Positions 8,510 to 15,661 of a DNA stretch of 15,736 nt are shown one piece after another. The stretch covers positions 1 through 15,736 of the forward strand of contig JANBTH010000511.1 in the NCBI GenBank assembly GCA_027578815.1, read 5' to 3'. A model generated the notes under the pieces. It did no database searches, had not been told where the DNA came from, and worked only from the letters and a program-made list of their open reading frames with translations. The DNA is from Coemansia sp. RSA 1804. Lineage: Eukaryota > Kickxellomycota > Kickxellomycetes > Kickxellales > Kickxellaceae. The translations under genes were made by a program, and so were the position numbers. Position 1 is the first letter of the stretch; each line of letters opens with the position of its first letter.

Positions 8510-9011
8510 GTGCGTATAAGAAACAGACCCGAATCCATCGCTCCACGGACAGAACCCACGCACGATGACAGGATGGACAGCAATAAGGAAGGAGCGGAAT
8601 GGATTCGAATCCATCATCACAGCAGCAACAACACTCAGGCTTTTTATTGAAGGAAGAAATGTTCTGGTTGATGGATGGATGCGCATTAGCCTCCCTTTTT
8701 CGGGTGATGGATGCGCGAACAATAATCACTGCGCATTCTACGTGTGCCCTGCTTTTGTCAATCGGCACTGGGATGAGCGCAAATTCGAATGACCCAATGC
8801 CGAATCCATCAAAGCAGCAGAAGTGCCTGTGAATTGCAGCATTCCTTTTCCCCGCGTGCGCCTGGACGACCTGTGGAACCTGTCTCATTTGCCAGCCGTT
8901 GCTTTGGCTCTGCTACACCCAGCGGTGTAAGGAACTCACAGAACTAATACCCTTTCTCACACCATGTGCATTCGCTCACTCTCTTGTAGGCTAATCCAAC
9001 CCCCCCTGTAG
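8510..9011 (+). other. RPL9: Probable 5'-UTR intron of RPL9
   Basis: The donor is TTCAG|GTGCGTAT, whose first eight intron bases are the same as in the RPL4 intron. Two acceptor units lie in tandem: CTAAT at 8944-8948 with TTGTAG ending at 8989, and CTAAT at 8991-8995 with CTGTAG ending at 9011. The second has the branch-to-acceptor spacing seen in PRP19 and RPL4 (11-16 bases) and leaves a 12-base leader before the ATG. The intron would be 480 or 502 nt. It contains several copies of ATCCATC/GATGGAT and a 16-bp palindrome. It is predicted from splice signals only, with no coding evidence. Confidence 0.5.
8599..8614. repeat. Perfect 16-bp palindrome ATGGATTCGAATCCAT
   Basis: The 16 bases equal their own reverse complement, with TTCGAA at the centre. 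Each half carries the ATCCAT core that recurs at 8531-8540, 8670-8684, 8706-8716 and 8802-8810. It lies in the presumed RPL9 leader intron and is suited to binding by a dimeric protein; that role is inference. Confidence 0.7.
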
Positions 9012-9023
9012 CAGGCACTTAAG

Positions 9024-9590
9024 ATGAAGCACATTTACAAGGACGACATCGTCACCGTTCCGGAGGGCGTGCAGGTGCAGATCAAGGCGCGCCAGATCCG
9101 CGTGACGGGTCCGCGCGGCACGCTGAGCCGCGACCTCCGCCACATCCAGGTGGATCTGCAGCGCCCATCGAAGACCCAGATCCGCGTGGTCGTGTGGCAG
9201 GGCGGGCGCAAGCACGTGGCCTGCATCCGCACGGTCTGCTCGCACATCACGAATCTGATCAACGGCGTCACCAAGGGCTTCGAGTACCGCGTGGCCTGCG
9301 TGCACGCGCATTTCCCAATCAACGTCACGATCCTTGCTGAGGAGAACGCGGTGGAGGTCCGCAACTTCCTCGGCGAGAAGTTCGTCCGCAAGGTCCAGCT
9401 CTACGACGGCGTCAAGATCGAGCAGTCCAAGGCGCGCAAGGAGGAGCTGATCCTCACCGGCAACGATGTCGACGCCGTCTCCCAGTCCGCCGCCTCCATC
9501 CAGCAGGCCACCCGTGTGCGCAGAAAGGATATCCGCAAGTTCCTCGACGGTGTCTATGTCTCGCACAAGGGCGTCATCGATGCCGAGTAA
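9024..9590 (+). CDS. RPL9: 60S ribosomal protein L9 (uL6)
   Basis: uL6 binds 25S rRNA near the sarcin-ricin loop and GTPase centre of the large subunit. The protein is 188 aa, the family's usual length (yeast about 191), from a single coding exon. It begins MKHIYKDDIVTVPEGVQV, and conserved blocks include VTGPRGTLSRDLRHI, GGRKHVACIRTV, NGVTKGFEYR, HAHFPINV, VEVRNFLGEKFVRKV, TGNDVDAVSQSAA and the near-invariant end RRKDIRKFLDGVYVSHKG. The start at 9024 aligns with the family start. The gene is strongly GC3-biased. It is convergent with eIF3h, with 190 bp between stops, and divergent from the ESSS gene. A leader intron is likely. Confidence 0.98.
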   Translation: MKHIYKDDIVTVPEGVQVQIKARQIRVTGPRGTLSRDLRHIQVDLQRPSKTQIRVVVWQGGRKHVACIRTVCSHITNLINGVTKGFEYRVACVHAHFPINVTILAEENAVEVRNFLGEKFVRKVQLYDGVKIEQSKARKEELILTGNDVDAVSQSAASIQQATRVRRKDIRKFLDGVYVSHKGVIDAE

Positions 9591-9654
9591 GAAGGAGGAA
9601 GGCATGCGCAATTTGATTTACAGATGTAACTTTCCCTTTTTTTCCATCAGGGCA

Positions 9655-9660
9655 AATAAA
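9655..9660 (+). terminator. RPL9 polyadenylation signal AATAAA
   Basis: AATAAA occurs 64 bases after the RPL9 stop, in the context GGCAAATAAAAAG, nearly the same as the RPL4 signal. Cleavage some 15-30 bases on would end the transcript about 100 bases short of the eIF3h stop codon. Confidence 0.65.
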
Positions 9661-9780
9661 AAGTAAGGCAAACAGAACAAACAAAAGTGTGTTGTAAGAA
9701 GCGTGTTCTATTTTACGAAGCCGGCAGAGAACAGAAACAGCACCGCTGCTAAGAAGCTAGATAGAAGGAAAGAAAGAAAG

Positions 9781-11106
9781 CTAGACGCTGGCCTCGTGCA
9801 GCCCCTGCGCCATGAACATCTTGGCCAGCGCCGGGCCGCGCGACTGCGCAATGCCCTTTGTCAGCAGCCCCAGGTTGGCGGTGCCCAGCAGCGAATCGAG
9901 GCGCGAGGGCTCGGGAAGGACCCTGAACATGCGATCGAGCTCGCGCTCGGACTGCTCGGGCTCGGGGGCCTCGCCACGGGCGGCGCGCGCCGCGTTGGCC
10001 AGGGCCTTGCGCTGCACGAACTGCGCGCGGCGGCCGAGCTCCTTGGCCTCGCCGCGCTTCCAGTACATCCACTGGTTGGCGTCGTGGATGTGGTCGTCGA
10101 TGAGCTCGCCCACCGCCTCCAGCTGCCGCATCAGCGACCCTGCGCCCGACGCGCCGACTCCCTGGCTGAGATCCAGCGCGCTGGTGCACATTGGCCGCGG
10201 CGTCAGGTACGCGGTCGGGCGCGCCGGCAGCAGCCCCGACGCTGCGTCGTCCAGCGCCTCCGTGGCCTCGCTGTCATCCGCAACCGCCGTCCGGTCCGCC
10301 AGTCTCCGTGCGCGCAGCTTGGCGTTGAACGACGATGGCCGCTGCAGACTCTCCAGCACCGCCTCCGCCTGGCTGCTGCTGCTGCTTCCCGGCCACTGCA
10401 GCTCGCTCAGCAGCACGGCGCCCAGCGACGACGTCTCGATGCGCACCGGCAGCTCCTCCAGCACATTCGCGTACGTCAGGCCCTTGGCCGCCAGCTCCTT
10501 GGTTGTGAACTTGCCGCTGCCGCCGCGCACCAGCTCCTGGTAGACCGGCGACAGACGGAACGCCCTGAGCGACAGGTTTCCGGACTGCTCCGACTTGGCC
10601 GTGTCGTGGATGAGCACGACCGACGCGTTGCTGGGCGACGCCTGATAGCTGGCCTGCACATCCAGGAGCGGCTGCTGCATGAAGTCGCCGAGTCTGGTCG
10701 ACTGGTACCACCCGACCGAGCTGCTGTCGGCGTTGACTTCCCGGAGACACTGGATCATCTCAATCTGGTAGTTGGTCATGTCCTCCTCCGACCCCGGCTG
10801 CGTCGGCACCGGGAACCCGTTCGTCACCTCCAGCACTCCGTCTATCTCCAGCCCCAGCAGCTGCCCGTTCACCGGCGTCGGGTAGTACTCGCGCGCATGC
10901 TTCACTATCTTCAGCACCGCCAGCGCGTCCACCTTCACCGACTTCACTGCGGCCACCCGCTCGATGTCGAGCACTGGAAGCAGCTTTTTCGGCACTGCGC
11001 TCTTGTCGAACGCCGCTAGCTCGTGCCCCTCATTCAGGAGCGCTGTCATTGGCTTGGTCGCCCCAAGTGGCCCTGATGCAACACCGCTGCTGTTTTCTGC
11101 GCTCAT
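9781..11106 (-). CDS. EIF3H: Translation initiation factor eIF3 subunit h
   Basis: eIF3h is a non-core MPN-domain subunit of eIF3, which promotes 43S and mRNA recruitment. The protein is 441 aa, starting at the ATG at 11106; the frame runs further upstream to 11259 but from a non-ATG start in AT-rich leader. Residues 1-55 are a variable extension. The MPN domain spans about 57-190: VKVDALAVLKIVKHARE, GQLLGLEIDGVLEVTNGFP, YQIEMIQCLREVN, VGWYQSTRLGDF, then VVLIHDTAKSEQGNLSL-like sequence. The JAMM metal-binding H-x-H is absent (VGWYQST instead), as in all eIF3h, so it is not a protease. The C-terminal helical region contains the RGEAPEPEQSE segment, DRMFRVLPEPSRLDSLL and a close match to the family ending (KMFMAQGLHE). 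An insertion rich in Ser and Ala lies around 265-340. eIF3h is kept in filamentous fungi and absent from Saccharomyces. Confidence 0.95.
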   Translation of the reverse strand: MSAENSSGVASGPLGATKPMTALLNEGHELAAFDKSAVPKKLLPVLDIERVAAVKSVKVDALAVLKIVKHAREYYPTPVNGQLLGLEIDGVLEVTNGFPVPTQPGSEEDMTNYQIEMIQCLREVNADSSSVGWYQSTRLGDFMQQPLLDVQASYQASPSNASVVLIHDTAKSEQSGNLSLRAFRLSPVYQELVRGGSGKFTTKELAAKGLTYANVLEELPVRIETSSLGAVLLSELQWPGSSSSSQAEAVLESLQRPSSFNAKLRARRLADRTAVADDSEATEALDDAASGLLPARPTAYLTPRPMCTSALDLSQGVGASGAGSLMRQLEAVGELIDDHIHDANQWMYWKRGEAKELGRRAQFVQRKALANAARAARGEAPEPEQSERELDRMFRVLPEPSRLDSLLGTANLGLLTKGIAQSRGPALAKMFMAQGLHEASV

Positions 11107-11582
11107 CCTTGATTCCCGAGACGTTCCTTTTTCACCTTTATTATTTTGTATTTTGGGAGGGTGATTCTTCGAGTGCAAGAAAGAAAAGAATAAATGTAAT
11201 GATCTGTTTCTCTCCCCTCCAATGCAAGAAAAGGCTTGTGAAATAAATTGATGAATCAAAGAAAGGGGAAATAAAAAAGTAAGAGATGAGAAACTACAAC
11301 TACTTTGTGTTCTTTTTTTTCGCCTGCCCCCCCCCCAAAACTCAACGCCTTTATGTCAACGGTGAAAAAGTCCCATTTCCACCCCTTGTCTGCCTATAAA
11401 GAAGAGAAAAGAAAAAGAGGGAGAAAAAAGAAAATACTGATCTGATCACCGCTGATCGGTCTCTTCCCATCTGATTACCCCTCTTTTGTCTGCTAAAGTT
11501 CCACCACAAGCATACAAACAAGAGCAGCAACATTCCCAGACTCTATCACTCTATTCTCCCCTAAAACACCCACCAAGTGGTA
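11107..11582. other. Spacer: eIF3h promoter and 3' region of the 85-aa gene
   Basis: These 476 bases lie between two minus-strand genes. They include a poly-C tract near 11327-11336, A/G-rich stretches, and overlapping GATC/TGATC words around 11439-11460. I see no ORF, RNA gene or clear regulatory site. Confidence 0.5.
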
Positions 11583-11840
11583 CTACTCTGCGTTCAATGT
11601 AGTTCCGTACTGCTCAAAGTACTTGCCAGCAGTGATCGTCATTGACTTGGGCACAATAAATCCGCCAGCCTTGATTGTAGGTGTCTTGCCACTTGGGTAG
11701 TATGACGTAACCATATTGCGCACATCAGTGAGTTTGTCGCTTGCGTTCACGGTTATCGTTGTTGAAATGCTCAGTGGTCTCGCGGGTGTGGAACCAGTCG
11801 TGTTTTTTGCCACTAGTGTCAAGGTAACTGTTTCGCTCAT
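11583..11840 (-). CDS. Small orphan protein, 85 aa, ubiquitin-like residue pattern
   Basis: I do not recognise a named family. The frame starts at an ATG at 11840 and is complete in one exon. The order of segments suggests a beta-grasp fold: strand VTLTLVAK (4-11), a Thr/Ser-rich loop, strand STTITVNAS (26-34), helix DKLTDVRNMVTSYY (35-48), a Pro/Gly turn, strand IKAGGFIVP (56-64), then a short helix-like stretch and KYFEQYGTTLN. This parallels ubiquitin's TITLEVEPSDTIENVK, LIFAGKQL and STLHLV blocks by position, but identity is low, ubiquitin's lysines are not kept and the chain ends NAE, not Gly-Gly. A TATAAAAG lies 132-139 bases upstream, supporting a real transcribed gene. Codon use is less GC-biased than in the housekeeping genes. 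The fold is inference. Confidence 0.5.
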   Translation of the reverse strand: MSETVTLTLVAKNTTGSTPARPLSISTTITVNASDKLTDVRNMVTSYYPSGKTPTIKAGGFIVPKSMTITAGKYFEQYGTTLNAE

Positions 11841-11938
11841 CCTGCTTTCTTTACTCTCTTTTCCAATGTGAACCTTTTAATGGATTAATGTTGGCGGCGT
11901 TGAGTAAGTGGTATGTAATGCAATTAAAAAGAAGGGGA

Positions 11939-11959
11939 GGTTCAAGTTGTTTTTGAACC
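11939..11959. repeat. Inverted repeat GGTTCAA-N7-TTGAACC
   Basis: Two perfect 7-bp arms (11939-11945 and 11953-11959) flank a 7-base loop; with one mismatch, GG/CC pairs extend the stem outward (11936-11937 with 11961-11962). It sits 13-33 bases downstream of the TATA-like box, so it lies either at the start site or at the 5' end of the mRNA leader, where it could act as an operator or hairpin. Confidence 0.5.
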
Positions 11960-11971
11960 CCCATGTTGCTG

Positions 11972-11979
11972 CTTTTATA
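11972..11979 (-). promoter_or_regulatory. TATA box candidate for the 85-aa gene
   Basis: The minus strand reads TATAAAAG at this place, 132-139 bases before the ATG at 11840. A start site 25-35 bases downstream would fall in the inverted repeat at 11939-11959. The spacing resembles that of the TATA-like box of the 289-aa gene. Confidence 0.45.
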
Positions 11980-12034
11980 TCTTTGGCAAATGCTTGTTCA
12001 ACATCTTGACTTCTGCTGCAATCAAGGAATGATG

Positions 12035-12077
12035 TTAATATGACGCTCTGTTATCCGTGCCGTAATAGTCATATTAA
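12035..12077. repeat. Inverted repeat TTAATATGAC-N23-GTCATATTAA
   Basis: The 10-bp arms at 12035-12044 and 12068-12077 are perfect reverse complements around a 23-base spacer. The element lies in AT-rich sequence between the 85-aa gene's promoter and the doubtful ORF at 12155. No target-site duplication or transposase is visible, so its nature is open. Confidence 0.5.
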
Positions 12078-12154
12078 TTAATGTAATTGGGTATATCAGA
12101 TGTTATAATGGCATTATTTGTCGCTTTGACAAGAGAGCGTTGCGCTTTAACAAT

Positions 12155-12403
12155 ATGACTTCTAGAATCCGTTTTCTGTTTCCGATTAATCAACTTTCTA
12201 TACCTATTAATAATATTATGAATTTTTTTGTTGATTGGCTATATAGTATGGCTGGTGGACCTTCAAATCTTCCAGTGAGGAAATACACACACACTTATTC
12301 GTCTACACAAATAAAACACAATCCGAAGTGCAAATTTAATGATAAATATGTATTGCAGGTGCACAATAATAGAGGGTGGAAAGCACTATTGGATAATCTA
12401 TGA
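12155..12403 (+). CDS. Doubtful AT-rich ORF, 82 aa
   Basis: The frame runs from an ATG at 12155 to a TGA at 12401-12403, and an AATAAA follows at once (12411-12416). The protein is unrecognised: a mixed hydrophobic start (IRFLFPINQLSIPI), a polar middle, and an end NNRGWKALLDNL. Base use is strongly AT-rich, unlike every confident gene in the window, so it could be chance, a fast-evolving gene or a decayed insert. TTGCAG|GTGCAC near 12354-12365 could also be read as a splice acceptor. Evidence is weak. Confidence 0.2.
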   Translation: MTSRIRFLFPINQLSIPINNIMNFFVDWLYSMAGGPSNLPVRKYTHTYSSTQIKHNPKCKFNDKYVLQVHNNRGWKALLDNL

Positions 12404-12709
12404 AGCTAATAAAATAAGGAATAAAAAGATACGCAGGTGTAGGGCAAGAAGATAGTCAGGCAAAATAACAAAATAAAAAAGATTTTGGACGCAGCATGAA
12501 CATAAAGGTAAAAAAAGATAAACAGCATCGGCAGCACAGACACCAAAAAGAAGACGAGGGTAGGTGGCATCCGGCATTTTTGGCAGGACTGAGGAGAAGA
12601 TATCTCGAGAGAGAGAGAGAGAGAGAGAGAGGGAGTATGGTAACAACAGCGGGAGGAAGAGGAGGTCTTGACAGAATAACAGTGGGAAAAGGCAGGGACC
12701 CAGATCGCC
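12404..12709. other. 3' region of the receptor-like gene, with a GA repeat
   Basis: These 306 bases between the doubtful ORF and the receptor stop codon are A- and G-rich on the plus strand, so the receptor mRNA would have a T/C-rich 3' UTR here. The only structured element is the GA microsatellite at 12607-12631. Confidence 0.5.
12607..12631. repeat. (GA)12 microsatellite
   Basis: A pure dinucleotide GA run of about 25 bases in the presumed 3' UTR of the receptor-like gene. It is likely length-variable between strains. Confidence 0.9.
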
Positions 12710-14189
12710 CTAGATGACCCTGCGACCGTCAGGGTTCATGTCAGAGTAGCCGACATTGAACATGGTGGGCGTGTTGAGCACGGGCCGGCGGATCTGCAGG
12801 TTGCTGCGCAGCGCAAGAGGAATCCCGTTGCTCTCGGAGTAGGCTGCGGCGTCGGGGCTGGTCAGCGTGTTGCCGTCGGGGTTCATTGCGGCAACATCAA
12901 AGTAGTCGTTGGTGCCGTGGCCCAGATTCAGCGTGTGGATGGCGTCGGAGCTGCCAAAGTTGATGTGCGAGTTCTGCAGCATCGAAGCATCGCGCTCGCC
13001 CATCTTGACGTAGGCAGTGGTGCCGCCCTGGCCCGAGGATACGTCGTAGGCAGCCTTGCGGCCGTCGCGCGTCAGCTTTTCCAGCCACTGCGTCTCGTAG
13101 CGGCGGCGGTGGAAGATGCACATGTACACGGGCTGGCCAATTATCAGCCAGACCATGACATTCGCGCCGATGATGTCCATCAGCGTCTTCTCCAGCCGGT
13201 GCCGCAGCATCAGCGGATAGTACAGGAACGCCATGTTTGTGACTGTGGTCTCAATGAGCACGATGATTGCCATGATAAACAGCGCCAGCGACTCGCGGAA
13301 CTCGTTGAAGCTCGACTGGATGTTGCGCAGCCTGAATATCAGCACCGCCACGCCCGCCCACAGCACCCACTGCAGAACGAGTGCCGCTATCCGGTAGTGC
13401 TGCGTGACGTTGCACAGCTCCAGATCCTTCAACGACGCAACAGTTATTTCGTCCGACACAACCTGGCTGATCACGCAGAATAGGACGTTGAATACCACAA
13501 CCACAACCAGCGCGATGATGTTGGTGATTCCGCGGAACGGCTTGTTCTGGTTGAACACGCGGTCGAGCGCAAAGAACCGCACAATGTGCATCGACGCAAA
13601 GATGTAGCAGAACAGCACGCGGAACCAGACAACCCACAGCTTGCAGATGATCCACACGCCGTTGAGCCGCACGTGCCCGTTGGACGGAATGTCGCCCAGA
13701 AACCACAGAATCCCCGAGATGTGCATCAGCGTCGTCCACGTCATGTTCTTTGCGCGGATTGGTCTGTATTTGATGTTAATCCACGCAAACACGATCATGA
13801 GCGCCGTGATCCCGAATACTGCCGCGCCAATGATAATCACTATTGTGTCTGCTGTGGTGACTGGGTCCACCTTGACGTTGAGCAAAGTGCTCAGGTACTA
13901 TACAGAATGAGAATAAAATGGTTGTTCAGAGAGGATTATTTAGAGGAAATGGCTGGAGAATGAGAGAATTGATGAGAGAGGCTGGAGTCTGGAGTGCCCT
14001 TAAAACGTAGCCGATTTCAGAGCACGTTGATGCTCTTCTACGAATGTATGCTGTGAAACGCATATACCAGCCATCTGGCATACACAGAGTGGGAGTCTGT
14101 GTGTATGTGCAGTGTTGGGGATATCTACTTACTTCAGCCCTGACGTCGGGCTCTAAAACCACCCGCTTTAGCAAATCGGATGGAGCCAT
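12710..14189 (-). CDS. Seven-transmembrane receptor-like protein (candidate GPCR)
   Basis: The model is join(14133..14189, 12710..13897) on the minus strand, 414 aa. Exon 1 encodes 19 residues (MAPSDLLKR...DVRAE) and ends at GAA|GTAAGT; the acceptor is CTGTATAG|TACCTG. Without exon 1 the frame would have no ATG before helix 1. Seven hydrophobic segments lie at about 37-59, 70-88, 98-128, 142-166, 186-208, 219-243 and 257-279. A Cys at the top of helix 3 (VWIICK) and one in the loop after helix 4 (ELCNVT) could form the usual GPCR disulfide. A basic segment (FHRRRYETQWLEKLTRDGRK) follows helix 7, then a soluble tail of about 120 residues containing MNPDG twice. No RGS domain is present in this frame, although some fungal receptors of this general shape carry one. 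The ligand is unknown, and assignment to a receptor class is not possible by eye. Confidence 0.7.
13898..14132 (-). other. Intron 1 of the receptor-like gene
   Basis: The intron is 235 nt, with donor GCTGAA|GTAAGTAG (full consensus) and acceptor TTCTGTATAG|TACCTG. It falls between codons. The acceptor TAG is an in-frame stop, so the two exons cannot be read as one unspliced frame. Confidence 0.8.
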
Positions 14190-14397
14190 TGTTTTGGGTG
14201 TGTGGTCGAAATATAATATAATATGATACGCTTGCTTTAATGCTACTATTAATTAAAACACAATACAAAAAGCCTCTCTTAAAACCGACAGACAATAAAG
14301 AAGGAATAAAAAAGAACGAAAATAAAAGAGTAGGAAACAGAAATGTAAAATATAAAACATTAGGCGTCCCTTTTTCCCTCTCCTCTTCCTCCTTTTC

Positions 14398-14562
14398 ATG
14401 GCAACCAAGCCCTATTTAGTACAAAATTTGGCTCTGTCAGCCCTATTTTTCTTTTTGGCTGCTGCCTTTTTTGAGTATTCTCAAATGGACGAGGGAAAAA
14501 CACACGCTAAACAAACCCACCCCCTCTCTTCCTCATGTTTTTTTACAAAGGAAACAAAATAA
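14398..14562 (+). CDS. Possible small membrane peptide, 54 aa
   Basis: The ATG sits in a good context (TTTTCATGGC) after a pyrimidine-rich run. The frame encodes a Lys/Gln-containing start, one hydrophobic segment of about 18 residues (11-25, LALSALFFFLAAAFF) and a polar tail. I recognise no family. An in-frame GTATTC at 14474 could be a donor and the signal at 14899-14920 an acceptor, but no protein match supports that. It may be chance. Confidence 0.15.
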   Translation: MATKPYLVQNLALSALFFFLAAAFFEYSQMDEGKTHAKQTHPLSSSCFFTKETK

Positions 14563-15634
14563 GTGTATGGCCCCAAAAATGCAAGGATGTTGTGGTTTTT
14601 TTTGTGTTTTTGTGTTGCGTGGAATTGCCCTTTCTAAGAAGAAAAAACAACATTTTTCTTTTCTTTTTCTCGTTGCTGAGATAAAAAAAACTTGTATCCT
14701 GGAAAGAAAACGGAGGTAGCAAGCCAGGTTGTCATACAGAATCTGAATTGCAATGTGGCCCACCAAGCCAACCCACCCCCTCCTCATCTCATTCCACCTT
14801 TTCTTCTATGCGTTTGATGAGTTTTTCCCTTTGTAGGTCACCACCCCCCTCCTTCTTAAGCGCTCACATCATCCCCGCCTCTTGCACACACTTGCATTCT
14901 AACATGCTTTTTTATTTCAGTTGCAAAGTTGGGTGGAAGTAATAAAAAGATGAATAATTCGTGTCAATCTCTCCAAGCACTGACATTCTTGTACTTTTAA
15001 AGAAGGTTTTATTTTGTTCCCATCCGGGATTTTTCCCTTTGAAAGGTGCACATGTGCGTTGCACTTGTCGATCGTTTTCTTTGTACTGGAATGGAAGGCG
15101 ACTAGCTTTTTACCCCTTTGTAAAAGAAGATGTTATCTTAAAAATGAAAATAAAAATAAACGACAGAAAAAGGGACATTCGTTCTACGCATGTAATCTGC
15201 ACATACAGCAAAAGCACACACTTACATTACACCGACCGAGTTTATCTAATATATTATGCGTATCGCCTACGATTTTTTAATTTTCCTTTATGCTTCCATG
15301 TGTACATGTCTTTTTTGTACCAACAACGTGTATGTAATTATATGTCTTTACCGCTCTAGACTATACTCTTTTTACAAAGAACTATCACATAATCGAGGGG
15401 AGCTAGAGGAACGGTGTGAGAAGAAGGAGAAGGAGGAGGAGATCCACATATTGACATTGCATTCTGGGCGGGGGCGGGCTTTTTGTTTTCCTTCTATCTG
15501 TGGGCTTTGTATGGAAACACTGAGAGATTCGGAGCTAGTGTCGGTGTGCTTACGGGATCCACATGGGTTGAATATTTTTCTGTGAGTGGAAGGTAGAAAG
15601 AAAGTAGGGAATATTGCCTGTTGCAGATGTTTGT

Positions 15635-15661
15635 GTTGTTGTTGTTGTTGTTGTTGTTGTT
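15635..15661. repeat. (GTT)9 microsatellite
   Basis: A pure trinucleotide GTT run of 27 bases near the right edge, in non-coding sequence. If a minus-strand gene ends to the right, this would lie just beyond its 3' end. Confidence 0.85.

Noticed and set aside
8599..8620. GGATTCGAATCC, resembling a tRNA T-loop or B box
   Set aside because: No acceptor, D or anticodon arm fits around it; it is better explained as a palindromic element.
9703..11019. Long plus-strand frame of 438 codons opposite eIF3h
   Set aside because: It is an antisense shadow: Arg/Leu/Gln-rich with no conserved motifs, while eIF3h on the minus strand is clear.
14961..15359. Plus-strand frame of 132 codons in the right-hand region
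   Set aside because: Its composition is that of AT-rich spacer, with no domain, no promoter signal and no GC bias.
15635..15661. Regular short repeat considered as a CRISPR-like or telomeric array
   Set aside because: It is a simple GTT microsatellite without spacers, and not a fungal telomere repeat.
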